Shown: one piece after another, positions 15,498 through 23,573 of the stretch
How the letters are laid out: each line of letters starts with the position of its first letter
How positions within the stretch are numbered: position 1 is the stretch's first letter
From: a virus
Virus record (IMG/VR): IMGVR_UViG_3300043640_000164
Location: 1 to 57,822 of that record
DNA: 57,822 nucleotides
Strand: one strand, 5' to 3'
Notes under the pieces: generated by a model
What the model was told of the DNA's origin: nothing
Database searches by the model: none
What the model saw: the letters and a program-made list of their open reading frames with translations, nothing else
Translations under genes and position numbers: made by a program

Positions 15498-15883
15498 GAT
15501 GATGTCCTAGTGAGTCGGAGTGAGTCGGCGTCGCCGTTGTCGAGGTAGGTCGCGGCGGCGCGTAGCCACGCAGCGGTGACCCAGGCCGGAAGCGCGCGGT
15601 TGCAGCGGGCGCAGAGGAGGCCTCGCGGCACCCCCGTGCGATGGTCGTGGTCCCGGTCCAGGCGCCGGCGGACAGTGGGTGCCCGGCCACAGATGCCGCA
15701 GTGGCTGCCGAAGCGCTTGACCCACAACTCGTAGGGGTCGGCGAGCGCCGCCATATGTGCCGGCCGGTGGGCCACCGGCCGCGCACCCCCGCAGTTCGCG
15801 CAGAGACGCTTGGTGCGGGGATTGCGGTGGCCGCACTTCACGCCGGCCTTCCGGCGCTGGCATGTCCAGAACCGTGGGGCCAC
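15494..15883 (-). CDS. Endonuclease VII-like HNH nuclease
   Basis: A 129-aa nuclease of the recombination endonuclease VII type, which cuts branched DNA. The core is HCGICGR (Cys62, Cys65), the catalytic DRDHDH (76-81), and CARCNRAL (Cys91, Cys94, Asn95). An extra N-terminal cysteine cluster (Cys8, Cys17, Cys28, Cys31) may bind a second zinc. The GTG start lies 3 nt after the SSB stop, in frame with it. In the recombination block it would resolve junctions made by RecT annealing. Confidence 0.85.
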   Translation of the reverse strand: MAPRFWTCQRRKAGVKCGHRNPRTKRLCANCGGARPVAHRPAHMAALADPYELWVKRFGSHCGICGRAPTVRRRLDRDHDHRTGVPRGLLCARCNRALPAWVTAAWLRAAATYLDNGDADSLRLTRTSS

Positions 15884-15886
15884 CGT

Positions 15887-16291
15887 CTAGAACGGGATGT
15901 CGTCGTCAGACGTCACCGCGCCAGGGCCCGCCGGAGCGGGCACCGGCGCGTAGCGCGTAACAGGCTGGTCGGGCTCGGGCCTGCCACCGACGAAGGACAC
16001 GTCACTGGTCGCCACCGATAGTGCGGCGCCGGGCTCGCCGTCGCGCTTGAGGAACGCACGCACATCCGCGACGCGCCCGTTGATTGCAACCTCGCGACCC
16101 TTGGCGAGGTACTGCGCGCAGGCCTCGGCGCTCTTGCCGAACACGGACACGTCGACCCAGACCGGCGACTTGTCGCCGTAGCGCTCCACTGCCACCGACA
16201 TGTTGCAGACCATCCCCCCATCGGGCATCGCTCGAAGCTCAGGATCGCGTCCGAGATGCCCGGTGAAGTTGTAGCTGTTGAGAGATGACAT
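15887..16291 (-). CDS. ssb: Single-stranded DNA-binding protein
   Basis: A 134-aa OB-fold SSB that coats single-stranded DNA during replication and recombination. It has the family start (NSYNFTGHLGRDPELR), a VWVDVSVFGKSAE strand-turn, and an acidic tip DDDIPF at the very C terminus, the partner-docking motif of bacterial SSBs. It is shorter than host SSBs, having a short linker. Its ATG is preceded by taggacaac, where TAG is the stop of the upstream gene. Its own TAG is followed 3 nt later by the in-frame GTG of the endonuclease. Confidence 0.95.
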   Translation of the reverse strand: MSSLNSYNFTGHLGRDPELRAMPDGGMVCNMSVAVERYGDKSPVWVDVSVFGKSAEACAQYLAKGREVAINGRVADVRAFLKRDGEPGAALSVATSDVSFVGGRPEPDQPVTRYAPVPAPAGPGAVTSDDDIPF

Positions 16292-16297
16292 GTTGTC

Positions 16298-16747
16298 CTA
16301 GGCCTTGGTGGGTGGGTCTGCGGCTTCGACCTCGCCGCGGAAGTTGGTGCGCACGTCAATGTCAGTGCCATGCTCGAAGATGATGTAGGGGTCGTTCCCC
16401 GGCCCGTGATGCGGCGCGTACGGCCGCTCACCGTCGATCTGGAAGAACTCCGCAGCCTCGTGGCGCTCAACCTCCAGGATGCGATCGAACAGCCACCGGC
16501 GCCAGGACCGCTCGTCGTAGGCGGCCGGCGGCACCGGGAAGTAGTGGTTGACCCGGATCATGGTGTCCGGGTTGTACGTGTCGGGATAGGTGCCGGTCAC
16601 GATCAACGTCAGCCCTTCGCTGCCTTGGCCGCGAACGATGTCCCCGAGCCCGAACCGCCACCCGGGTCGGTACGTCAGACGCTCGACCAACGACACCAAC
16701 AGGTCGGGATATGGCGCCGTCTGCGTCATCGCCCTCGGTGCCGTCAT
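16298..16747 (-). CDS. Conserved phage hypothetical protein
   Basis: A 149-aa protein starting at the ATG that overlaps the upstream TGA. A helix (LLVSLVERLTYRPGW) leads into strands (LTLIVTGTYPDTYN, IRVNHYF) and a helical DRILEVERHEAAEFF segment. This layout is familiar from actinophage proteins near recombination genes, but no activity is known. It ends in TAG, 6 nt before SSB. Confidence 0.7.
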   Translation of the reverse strand: MTAPRAMTQTAPYPDLLVSLVERLTYRPGWRFGLGDIVRGQGSEGLTLIVTGTYPDTYNPDTMIRVNHYFPVPPAAYDERSWRRWLFDRILEVERHEAAEFFQIDGERPYAPHHGPGNDPYIIFEHGTDIDVRTNFRGEVEAADPPTKA

Positions 16748-17067
16748 CGCGACGCCCCGAACTCGCAGCACCGCAGGCCCGAGCCGCCACAGACGATGCA
16801 GCCGGGCTCGTGAGTGCCGGCCAGCACAGGTTCGTCGGCCGCATCGGGGTAGGCCAGGTTCGGTGCGGGCTCGCCCGTGAGCAACATAATGCAGTTGCGC
16901 AGGGACTCGGCCAGTACGGGCTCGTCGTTCTCGACGGCGACGACCAGTTCGCAGCCGAGGATGCAGCGGACCGCGAAGACGGCGTCAGCGGTCGGCGGAT
17001 CGGTGACGAGCGGCACCATGTCCAGCCATTGCCGCATCACCTCCGGGGTGTTGTCGCGCTTGCGCAT
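16744..17067 (-). CDS. Hypothetical protein with C-terminal zinc motif
   Basis: A 107-aa protein, helical and acidic in its first 75 residues, with a C-terminal CIVCGGSGLRCC cluster, a single CxxCxGxG-type zinc motif. It starts 3 nt after the TAG of the upstream gene, in frame with it. It is coupled to the next gene by ATGA. Confidence 0.65.
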   Translation of the reverse strand: MRKRDNTPEVMRQWLDMVPLVTDPPTADAVFAVRCILGCELVVAVENDEPVLAESLRNCIMLLTGEPAPNLAYPDAADEPVLAGTHEPGCIVCGGSGLRCCEFGASR

Positions 17068-17070
17068 GCC

Positions 17071-17283
17071 CTAGGCCAAGGTCTCGTTGAGCAGGTCCAT
17101 GACCATGGCCAGGCGCGCGGCAAGTTCGTCGTCGCCTTCGGCGCACGCCAGGCGGCGCTCGCGATCGAGAACGGCGCGCGCTTCGCGGATGGCGTCCGAG
17201 CCCGGGGTGGCACGCCACGCGCGGGCCGGATCCTCGGGACCGCCGAACATGAAGCTCGGGGTCGGGGTGCTGTACATGCTCAT
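17071..17283 (-). CDS. Small hypothetical protein
   Basis: A 70-aa protein. The ATG at 17283 overlaps the upstream stop; the longer frame with an arginine-rich extension is not favoured. It is flexible at first, then helical (REARAVLDRERRLACA, ELAARLAMVMDLLNETLA). It ends in TAG. Function is unknown. Confidence 0.6.
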   Translation of the reverse strand: MSMYSTPTPSFMFGGPEDPARAWRATPGSDAIREARAVLDRERRLACAEGDDELAARLAMVMDLLNETLA

Positions 17284-17996
17284 GCGGCGTAGACCTCCGG
17301 GTACTGGGACGGGTCGTAGATGTCGTGCATCAACAAGTCGTGTGCGGCGCAAACGGCGTCGACCGTGGCAAGGGTCACGGTCTTGAACTCGCCGCTGAGG
17401 ATGCGAACCAGGGAGCGGGCCAGGGCCGCGTTGCCGTGCGCCACCGCGCCTGCGCCGCCGTTGTTGACGACGAACGCGACGAGCGGGGCCGGGTCGAACC
17501 CGGGACCATGTCCGCCGTTGCCGACCTCAGCTTTCGGGTTGATGGACTTGCGCCGGCTGGGCGGCTGAGGTTGTCCGGCGCGCTCCAGGCTCAGGCGCTG
17601 ATACATGCGCTGGTCGGCCCGGCGGCGCGCGTACTGCTCCGGATCCTGCTCCTTGATCCGCCGGTAGCGGGCACGTGCCGCCGCCCTAGCCGCCTCGGGA
17701 TCCCTCGCGGCGTAATACTTGCGCTGGGTCGCGTTGCCGTAGGCGCGAAGCTCGGCGTACGCCTCCGGGTCGCGCTTGATCCGCTCATAGCGCTCGGCCG
17801 AACGAGCGCGCGAGGCGGCCCGCATCGCTTCGAGGCGCTCGGGCGACTGGCGTGCGCGCCAGAGGCGATTGACCTCAGCCGCGCAGAGCTTGCACGACGA
17901 GGCGCGCCGGGTATGGGCCTTGTCGTGCCACGTGAAGTGCCGCGCCGCCTTGCGCACGCCGCAGCGCGAGCAGACACGGGTCGCCGGTTCGCTCAT
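17280..17996 (-). CDS. Zinc-ribbon, arginine-rich DNA-binding protein
   Basis: A 238-aa protein. Residues 9-38 form a zinc ribbon (Cys9, Cys12, Cys35, Cys38) of the kind found at the front of phage HNH and GIY-type nucleases. Residues about 45-135 are long, highly charged helices rich in Arg, Ala and Tyr. The C-terminal 80 residues look like a compact helical domain (LVAFVVNNGG, then LVRILSGEFKTVTL) resembling a regulatory HTH. No nuclease catalytic motif is visible, so a DNA-binding role is more likely. Confidence 0.6.
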   Translation of the reverse strand: MSEPATRVCSRCGVRKAARHFTWHDKAHTRRASSCKLCAAEVNRLWRARQSPERLEAMRAASRARSAERYERIKRDPEAYAELRAYGNATQRKYYAARDPEAARAAARARYRRIKEQDPEQYARRRADQRMYQRLSLERAGQPQPPSRRKSINPKAEVGNGGHGPGFDPAPLVAFVVNNGGAGAVAHGNAALARSLVRILSGEFKTVTLATVDAVCAAHDLLMHDIYDPSQYPEVYAA

Positions 17997-18250
17997 CGGT
18001 CGACCTCGGTCAGGGTGGCGGCGATCTCTGCGGTGACCTCGCTCAGCGCCAAGTCGGCCACGACACGCTCTGCCTGCTTGAACATGACGTCCGGGACGCT
18101 GATGTCCACCGCGAAGAACACGGTGGGCAGGAAGTCCCCAGGTCTACCGCTCCCGGTCAGCGGACGCGGATTGGACTTTGTCGCCGCCGCCACCCTGGGC
18201 TTGCGGCCGTTGGCCGTCTTGGCAACCCGCATGTAGATGGTGGCCTTCAT
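17993..18250 (-). CDS. Small hypothetical protein
   Basis: An 85-aa protein with a basic N-terminal half and the strand-rich FFAVDISVPDVMF followed by a helix. ATGA overlaps couple it to the exonuclease gene upstream and the zinc-ribbon gene downstream. Its place next to the exonuclease suggests a recombination accessory, but there is no direct evidence. Confidence 0.6.
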   Translation of the reverse strand: MKATIYMRVAKTANGRKPRVAAATKSNPRPLTGSGRPGDFLPTVFFAVDISVPDVMFKQAERVVADLALSEVTAEIAATLTEVDR

Positions 18251-19113
18251 GCCGCCACCGCCTCGGAGACGATGCGTGTCGGCGCCGACTTCCGGATTGC
18301 CTCAATGAGCCCTTGCTGATGGCGGTAGATGCTCATCACCGAACGCCACATGGCGGGCGTACCCTGGCTCTCGTGGATCTCGTACCGGCCGTCGTGTCCA
18401 AGCGCGAGGATCAGGATGCTGGCCGGCGGTGACGCACCGCACGCCGCGTCGGCCATGGCATACGCGATCGTCTGCAAGTGATGTTCGGCGTACACGGAGC
18501 CCCGGGTGTTGGTCTTCAAGTCCAGCAGTGCTGAGACGTTGTCGATGTGCACCCGAGCATCGAGACGGCCGGCATAGCCCAACTCCGGATGAGCGACGAG
18601 GCGCTCGATGCCGTCCTCGTCGGGCACGACGTGGTACGTGCTCAGGAACCGCATCAGCGCGAAGATGAAGCCGTGCCAGTCCTGCGGGTAATTGGACAAC
18701 TCGGGCATCTCGCCATAGCGCAAGAAGCGTTCCAAGATGGTGTGGATGGCGGTACCGCGACCGGCGCTCAGCTTCGCCACGGCCTCGGCGCCGTAGCCGA
18801 GGCCGCGCAGAGTGGTGACGCATTCGGCCGGCGGGATGCCCTGGAGGGCCCCGACTCGTTCAAGCGCGACCGCGACCTCTGCGCCCTGGGCCTCATACCA
18901 CCGCAGAAGCGAAGGCTTCGGCACGACCTTGCTGAGGATCGTTGTGACCGATGGCAGTTCGCAGCGAACACCATCGGGCGACTCCAGGTGGTAGCAGCGG
19001 CGCGCGCGGAGGCGCGGGGTGCCCTTCAAGGTCGGCGACCCGATGGGCTGGTCATCAAAGGTGATCAGCCCGACACCGGGCACCTCGCGCTCAATATGTA
19101 CCGCTTCGTCCAC
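18247..19113 (-). CDS. PD-(D/E)XK exonuclease (Cas4/AddB-like)
   Basis: A 288-aa nuclease of the PD-(D/E)XK superfamily, likely the 5'-end resecting exonuclease that works with the RecT-like protein. The motifs in order are GTAIHTILERF (His124, Glu128), GRLDARV (Asp185), LLDLKT (Asp198, Lys200), and QTIAYA (Gln214). No iron-sulphur cysteine cluster is present, unlike true Cas4. It starts 23 nt inside the previous gene. Exonuclease, annealing protein and SSB form a classical phage recombination set. Confidence 0.85.
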   Translation of the reverse strand: MDEAVHIEREVPGVGLITFDDQPIGSPTLKGTPRLRARRCYHLESPDGVRCELPSVTTILSKVVPKPSLLRWYEAQGAEVAVALERVGALQGIPPAECVTTLRGLGYGAEAVAKLSAGRGTAIHTILERFLRYGEMPELSNYPQDWHGFIFALMRFLSTYHVVPDEDGIERLVAHPELGYAGRLDARVHIDNVSALLDLKTNTRGSVYAEHHLQTIAYAMADAACGASPPASILILALGHDGRYEIHESQGTPAMWRSVMSIYRHQQGLIEAIRKSAPTRIVSEAVAA

Positions 19114-19324
19114 GCTTCGCCTTGCAGTTGTGCTTGGAGTACAGGGGCACGCCGAGCCGTCGCAGATGCTCCGCGGCCGGCAAGTCGTTTTTCATGGCGA
19201 ACCCGTGAGCGATGGAGATCGTTCCTCCATCGGGGTCCGGAGTTGCGTTGAGCCGGATCGGCCCGTCGCTAGGACTAGGTGCCGACCGGACCCGCGCGCC
19301 GCAGCGCCGACAGGTGCCGTACAT
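19091..19324 (-). CDS. Small zinc-motif protein
   Basis: A 77-aa protein with an N-terminal CRRCG pair and a late cysteine-histidine region (KHNCKAK). It lies between the annealing protein and the exonuclease, 9 nt after the former stop and in frame with it. It is too short for further assignment. Confidence 0.55.
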   Translation of the reverse strand: MYGTCRRCGARVRSAPSPSDGPIRLNATPDPDGGTISIAHGFAMKNDLPAAEHLRRLGVPLYSKHNCKAKRGRSGTY

Positions 19325-19333
19325 CGCCGCGAC

Positions 19334-20332
19334 TCACGTCACGCACTTCGCGGCAATGGCCGCGACAAAGGACTTGGCCTGAGCCTTCGTGATCCTGCCT
19401 ACCGCTTCGTGTGGATCACTGACCTTCTGCACGCCGCAGTCGATGAGCGCATAGAGCACGAACTGACGGCCCGCGCCGACCGCGCGAAGATAGTCGGTGA
19501 TCTCCTTAGCCTCGACCGGAGACACCTTGCTGTTGTCGTCACCCTTGATGACGGGCGGACGTGCGTCTTCCGCGGCCTGCGAATCGCGGGCATCCTCGTC
19601 GTCGGGGGCTAGCCCGACCTCGGGAACGTCCGGTGTCAGCAGAGCGCCGAGGACGCGAGGGGGTGCCTCGGCAGGCGGCGGCGTGGAGGTGTAGTTCACC
19701 GGCGTTGCCGTGGTCGACGTCGAGGCGCCAGCGGGCTCGGGCAGCTTGCGCGGAAGCAGGACTTCGGCAGGGTGGATGATCTCGCCGTCTTCCCCGACCT
19801 CCGCGCCAAGCTCGTCGGGTGTGTAGACCGGTCCGCCAAACACGTCGGGCGTGTGCCATTTCGCGCCGTTGCTGAGCGCCCGCGAGAACAGCATGTTCTT
19901 GGGGAACTTGGTGTACATGTCCGACGACGTCAGCTTCGCCGTCTTCGCGTCGTCCATGGAGAACGACGAGGAGCCGATGACCTCACCGCCCTCGTAAAAG
20001 TCGATGGAGCACACTTGCCCGGTGTGCTCGGTCACGCGAAACGTGTAGTTCGGGTGGCGCTTGATCGCCGACGCCATGATGTTGGCGCTGAGCGTGACCT
20101 TGCCCTTGATGATGTTCACCCCGGTCATCGAGGCGATGGGGCCGACGCCCAGCTCGCGGCCGGCAAGCATCTTCGTAACCGCCTGCGCCATCCCGCGCGC
20201 ATCGGAGAAAAAGCCCGAGGCGGCCAAGACCTCGGCTAGGCGCATCGATTCGTCCAGGCTGAAATTGACGGACGCGACGGGAGTGCCCGTCACGGTTCCG
20301 TTGGGGGAACGTGCAAGGGTCGTACCGGTCAT
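19334..20332 (-). CDS. RecT-like single-strand annealing protein
   Basis: A 332-aa protein resembling RecT-type phage recombinases. The N-terminal two thirds carries the helix AEVLAASGFFSDARGMAQAV, the block GRELGVGPIASMTGVNIIKG, then VTLSANIMASAIKRHPNY and strands that follow, in the order found in RecT-like annealases. The C-terminal part is proline-rich and flexible, ending in a helical region. It would pair single strands exposed by the neighbouring PD-(D/E)XK exonuclease. Its start overlaps the regulator's stop (ATGA), so both share one transcript. Confidence 0.7.
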   Translation of the reverse strand: MTGTTLARSPNGTVTGTPVASVNFSLDESMRLAEVLAASGFFSDARGMAQAVTKMLAGRELGVGPIASMTGVNIIKGKVTLSANIMASAIKRHPNYTFRVTEHTGQVCSIDFYEGGEVIGSSSFSMDDAKTAKLTSSDMYTKFPKNMLFSRALSNGAKWHTPDVFGGPVYTPDELGAEVGEDGEIIHPAEVLLPRKLPEPAGASTSTTATPVNYTSTPPPAEAPPRVLGALLTPDVPEVGLAPDDEDARDSQAAEDARPPVIKGDDNSKVSPVEAKEITDYLRAVGAGRQFVLYALIDCGVQKVSDPHEAVGRITKAQAKSFVAAIAAKCVT

Positions 20333-20799
20333 CGAGTCCCGCCGTCGTATTGGGCACCCTGGGCGAGTCGCGGCGCGACCTCCAGAATGTCGAGATCGTA
20401 GAAGCGCGCGATCTTGTAGGCCGACTCGCGGTGGATGTTGGAGCCGGCCTCTGCGCGCAGAAGAGTGGTGCGCGAGATGCCGATGCGCGCTGCGGCTTCA
20501 AGGCTGGTGAGATGCAGCTCGTGGCGGCGGCGCCGCAGCGCAGAATCCCACGGCGTTGGGCGGTACTGTCCAGCACTGCCCACCAAAAGGTCAGAGGGGT
20601 GAACGTTCAGCGCACGCGCGAGGCGAGCGAGACTTGCGTCAGTGAGGGTGGACCGGCCGCGCTCCGCGTTGGCGATCGTCTTGTCCATCACGCCCGCCTT
20701 TCGGGCGAGCGCTCGGACTGTTAGTCCGGCGCGTAGACGCTCAACGAAGAGGGCCTGCCCTGCGTGATTCGACCTCTCCCCGAGGTGCAGTGCTCCCAT
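20329..20799 (-). CDS. Double XRE helix-turn-helix regulator (Cro-like)
   Basis: A 156-aa protein with two separate XRE-type HTH units: residues about 20-72 (LTVRALARKAGVMDKTIANA) and about 87-140 (LTSLEAAARIGISRTTLLRA). Two DNA-binding units in one chain suggest it binds paired half-sites without dimerising. As first gene of the leftward replication block and divergent from the rightward HTH gene, it fits a Cro-like role in the lytic switch, though the lysogenic repressor is also possible. No clear ribosome binding site precedes its ATG. Confidence 0.8.
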   Translation of the reverse strand: MGALHLGERSNHAGQALFVERLRAGLTVRALARKAGVMDKTIANAERGRSTLTDASLARLARALNVHPSDLLVGSAGQYRPTPWDSALRRRRHELHLTSLEAAARIGISRTTLLRAEAGSNIHRESAYKIARFYDLDILEVAPRLAQGAQYDGGTR

Positions 20800-20911
20800 G
20801 AGCCATATGTACCAGCCCTGAGCTATTTGGGTCGCGTTTTACGTCATCATGGACCGCCATTGGTCATCGAAATCCGTATTCGTCCACCATGGTCCGTATA
20901 CTGCGCCAGTC
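20800..20911. promoter_or_regulatory. Divergent lysogeny-switch region
   Basis: An intergenic region, richer in A+T than its surroundings, between two opposed HTH genes. Visible elements: atggacc at 20849-20855, tggtcat at 20861-20867, atggtcc at 20889-20895, and a direct pair of tccgtat at 20873-20879 and 20893-20899 exactly 20 bp apart. TATACT at 20897-20902 could be the rightward -10. A half-site resembling one arm of the 7399-7440 palindrome lies at 20824-20833. These repeats are likely operators. A clear -35 is not seen in either direction. Confidence 0.6.
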
Positions 20912-21424
20912 ATGTCAGGCTATGAACCTCCCACGGGGGCGGCTGAGATGGACCATGAGAACGAGAGTGCCAGCGTCAGGCCCGGCGCCGAAGGTCGGAG
21001 GCAGCGATCAGGGGCGCTCCGCGTGCGCCACGACTCCGCTGCCCGCATCCGGGCCGCGCGCGCCTTCGGCAACCGCTCCCAGGGGAAGATGGCAGCGGCG
21101 CTTGGCCTCTCCCTTGCGACCTACAAACGCCTCGAACGCGGGCTACGCGAGGCCTCGGTAGACGAGCAGATCAGCCTCGCCGAATGTACCGGCGTGCCGC
21201 TCTGGTTCCTTCAGGTGGGATTCGCTGGCGGCGACGACGACGAGCAGCGCCGGGAGCTTCTTGTCGCGCTGCTGCGCTCGCTCGATGACCGTTTCGCCGG
21301 GATCGTTACCGACGTGGTCGCCGGAGTCTCCGAGGTCGAGCGAGTTCACGCTCGATCAGAGCGGCGACGTAGTCGAGCAACAGCCGCTGCGCGGTTGTCA
21401 GCGGCGCAGGTGGATGACGGGTGA
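20912..21424 (+). CDS. HTH protein, candidate immunity repressor
   Basis: A 170-aa protein with an XRE-type HTH (about residues 45-100: GNRSQGKMAAALGLSLATY, then KRLERG) and an acidic helical region that may dimerise (RRELLVALLRSLDDRF), then an arginine-rich tail. The ATG at 20912 is chosen because it lies about 10 nt after a TATACT hexamer, giving an almost leaderless mRNA; ATG 20948 behind a G-rich stretch is an alternative. As a lone gene facing away from the lytic block it is the best immunity repressor candidate. Confidence 0.65.
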   Translation: MSGYEPPTGAAEMDHENESASVRPGAEGRRQRSGALRVRHDSAARIRAARAFGNRSQGKMAAALGLSLATYKRLERGLREASVDEQISLAECTGVPLWFLQVGFAGGDDDEQRRELLVALLRSLDDRFAGIVTDVVAGVSEVERVHARSERRRSRATAAARLSAAQVDDG

Positions 21425-21497
21425 GGACGGCGCGGATGTTCGCGACCAGGTCTCGGACATCATCGGCACCGGTGCGTTCTGGCGGAAGGTTCGTCAT
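21306..21497 (-). CDS. Small hypothetical protein overlapping the repressor gene
   Basis: A possible 63-aa protein with a well-formed helical centre (TTAQRLLLDYVAALIERELA) and an arginine-rich end. It lies on the strand opposite to the repressor and overlaps its 3' end by 119 nt, downstream of the tail operon and beyond a strong hairpin. It may be read as antisense to the repressor; coding is uncertain because both strands have helical-looking frames here. Confidence 0.4.
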   Translation of the reverse strand: MTNLPPERTGADDVRDLVANIRAVLTRHPPAPLTTAQRLLLDYVAALIERELARPRRLRRPRR

Positions 21498-21602
21498 GGG
21501 ATCGACGCTCGCACGGTGTGGACCGGGGACGCGGATGTGGACCGTATCAGGCGTCTGAAACAGTCGTGTTCCGAAACGAGGGACCCGCCTCCGGAACGAC
21601 AA

Positions 21603-21668
21603 CGAGCCCCGGCGTCGCTGCCCCTTGGTGTCCTCAGCGCAGGACAGGGCAGCGAGCACCAGGGCTCG
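21603..21668 (-). terminator. Large three-part hairpin at end of tail operon
   Basis: Nested perfect arms: 21603-21609 with 21662-21668 (7 bp), 21616-21623 with 21647-21654 (8 bp), and 21629-21634 with 21641-21646 (6 bp). It lies 35 nt past the last tail gene, so termination of the late leftward transcript is the likely role. There is no long U-run. It is within the 205-nt gap 21498-21702, which shows no gene. Confidence 0.6.
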
Positions 21669-21702
21669 AAGGAACAGCATATGGGGTGGGGCTATCGGGG
21701 GA

Positions 21703-22020
21703 CTACAGAGTTCCGCCCACGCCCGGGAGCGAGTCGGGCGCGGGCGCGGGCGCGGCATCGACCGCGGCATCGACCGCGGCCAGCTTGGCGGCGACCTCCG
21801 TCCGTTGCTCGGCGGCCACCTGCTCGTCGTCCTTGCCGGCCCAGCGCGCGTCGTCGTCGGCGAACACGTAGTCGCGCAGGTCGGCGTAGCCCGCGACGAT
21901 CTCCTCCACCTCGCCACCGTTGTCCTCCGTCAACACGCGTTCCACGATTGGGATCCCGACGACCATCCTGTACAACTTGGCGCTCCGGTCGTGGACGTGA
22001 TCGACTACCACGTAACTCAT
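21703..22020 (-). CDS. Tail-fibre-associated hypothetical protein
   Basis: A 105-aa protein with a strand-rich N-terminal half (MSYVVVDHVHD, YRMVVGIPIVERVL), a helical region and an alanine/proline-rich tail. It is ATGA-coupled to the collar-domain fibre gene and is the last gene of the late operon, the usual place for a fibre assembly chaperone. That role is inferred from place only. Confidence 0.55.
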   Translation of the reverse strand: MSYVVVDHVHDRSAKLYRMVVGIPIVERVLTEDNGGEVEEIVAGYADLRDYVFADDDARWAGKDDEQVAAEQRTEVAAKLAAVDAAVDAAPAPAPDSLPGVGGTL

Positions 22021-22967
22021 GCGACCCTCACGATGAAGTTGTCCGCCTCGTAGGGCGAGAGGTTGTTGTGGCCGACGCCAGAACCGTTGCTCTGGATGCT
22101 GATGCCCGTCGTGCTGGAGACCACAACGCCGGTTGTGTTCGTAAACGCAGCCGGGTAATAGTTGTTCATGTTCAGGGCACCAGTGCCCATCGGCGTGATG
22201 TCGCCGCCCTTCAGGGAATGGCCGTGACCAGGGTCGGTGACGCCGTGGCCGTGGGCAGCAAGCTCGGTCGTCAGCAGGACGTGCGCGGCTTCCCCCCCGT
22301 GGCCGCCCCTGGCCACCTGCGCTCGTGTGTTGTCACTGCCCGAGATGGCGACGACACCGTTCAGGCCATCGGTGCCCATGCTCGTGGCTCCGACCGCAAC
22401 GCGTCCCCGCTTGTCAGGGATCCGCACCATGCCGCTGCCAGGATCCACGCCGCCGTTGTAGGCGTGACCTACGGCGGCGAAGAACGCGGCGTACGTCGTC
22501 CGGTTGATGAGGCGCCCATCGGCGAGCAGCCAGTCGCCGCCGGACGGATCGCCCGTGCCGGCAAACGCAAGAATGCCTCCGACCGGGACGACGCCGTGGA
22601 CAGTGCTCAACCGAATGTCATCGGTGAAGACGACAGCCGACGCCGCGCGGCCGTTGATCGAGGCGACTGTCGGGTTCGGGTAGGTGCCGGCGAGGTCGCC
22701 GCCCGCGGTGCCATCGGGCCTACGCGAGTCGACCAAGCGCGAGTCGGTGGCATAGATCAACGCCGACACCGCTCTGCCGTTGAGGGTGACGACTGTCGGG
22801 TTCGGGTAGGTGCCGGCGAGGTCGCCGCCCGCGGTGCCGCTCGGCGGGCCGATCACGACTTCAAGTCGGTCGGTCAACTCCCGCATGATGTCGTCGCCCT
22901 CGGAAAGAAGGTCGGCACCAGAGCCAGGGCGCGGAAGATGCAGTAGCGGGGTATAGGTCTTCGGCAT
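22017..22967 (-). CDS. Tail fibre with phage tail collar domain
   Basis: A 316-aa fibre protein. Residues about 1-40 resemble a baseplate-anchoring start. Two near-identical segments follow (TAGGDLAGTYPNPTV at about 45 and 86). From about 125 on there is a phage tail collar domain (GDWLLADGRLINRTTYA, then MVRIPDKRGRVAVGA), and a C-terminal histidine- and glycine-rich tip (AAHGHGVTDPGHGHS) of the kind that binds metal ions in fibre tips. It likely contacts the host surface. The start lies 15 nt after the TAG of the tail protein I gene, in frame. Confidence 0.85.
   Translation of the reverse strand: MPKTYTPLLHLPRPGSGADLLSEGDDIMRELTDRLEVVIGPPSGTAGGDLAGTYPNPTVVTLNGRAVSALIYATDSRLVDSRRPDGTAGGDLAGTYPNPTVASINGRAASAVVFTDDIRLSTVHGVVPVGGILAFAGTGDPSGGDWLLADGRLINRTTYAAFFAAVGHAYNGGVDPGSGMVRIPDKRGRVAVGATSMGTDGLNGVVAISGSDNTRAQVARGGHGGEAAHVLLTTELAAHGHGVTDPGHGHSLKGGDITPMGTGALNMNNYYPAAFTNTTGVVVSSTTGISIQSNGSGVGHNNLSPYEADNFIVRVA
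22664..22838. repeat. 49-bp direct repeat inside the fibre gene
   Basis: The stretches 22664-22712 and 22790-22838 are identical, 126 bp apart, and encode the duplicated TAGGDLAGTYPNPTV segment. The identity at DNA level points to recent duplication or ongoing exchange. Recombination between the copies would remove or add 42 residues in frame. Confidence 0.8.
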
Positions 22968-22982
22968 CGAGTTGTCCTTGTC

Positions 22983-23573
22983 CTAGTTTTCGTCCCAGGA
23001 GCCGGTCGCGGCATCCCAGGCGATGTCGGCCTCGTCCCAGATGTCGCCGCTGCTGGCGACGATCTCCACGTGCATCCCGGCGGGTACCGCGTCGGGCGCA
23101 TTGGCCGCGAGGTAGAGGGCGTCCACGTCCGGGGCCTCGGCGACGATCACTCTGGCGGCCAGCTTCCACGGAGAGTCATCAACCCACTCCACGATGGACA
23201 CGTACCTGGTCCCGATGAGACGCGCCTGCATGGCGGTAACCAATGCCGAGTAGGCGCCGCGTAGCATTCCCCGTGGTCGCACGACCTCGGCGCGAGCGCG
23301 CAGGAGATAGGCGGTGTCGTCTTCGCCCGGCTGACGGCGCGGCATAGTCCCACCCGTCCATTGTGCGGCGTGCGGGAGTGCCCACAGCGGCGCGGTCGAC
23401 GGATCGGTCAACGCCTCCCAGGGGTAGGGCGTGGCGTCCGTGCCATAGGCGACATCGGCCGCACGCTCAAGGTCGCTCATCCATGACGTGATGAGGATGG
23501 CCAGCAACGCGTCGGACTCCTCGTCGGCGCGCAGCTGCGGAAGTAGGGCTAGCACTCGCCCTGCGGCGGTCAT
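22983..23573 (-). CDS. Baseplate tail protein I-like
   Basis: A 196-aa protein of the P2 gpI type by position and style: directly after the J-like protein (ATGA) and before the fibre. A helical first half (LLPQLRADEESDALLAILI) is followed by a strand-rich second half typical of fibre-attachment proteins. Probably part of the baseplate rim that joins fibres to the tail. It ends in TAG. Confidence 0.6.
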   Translation of the reverse strand: MTAAGRVLALLPQLRADEESDALLAILITSWMSDLERAADVAYGTDATPYPWEALTDPSTAPLWALPHAAQWTGGTMPRRQPGEDDTAYLLRARAEVVRPRGMLRGAYSALVTAMQARLIGTRYVSIVEWVDDSPWKLAARVIVAEAPDVDALYLAANAPDAVPAGMHVEIVASSGDIWDEADIAWDAATGSWDEN

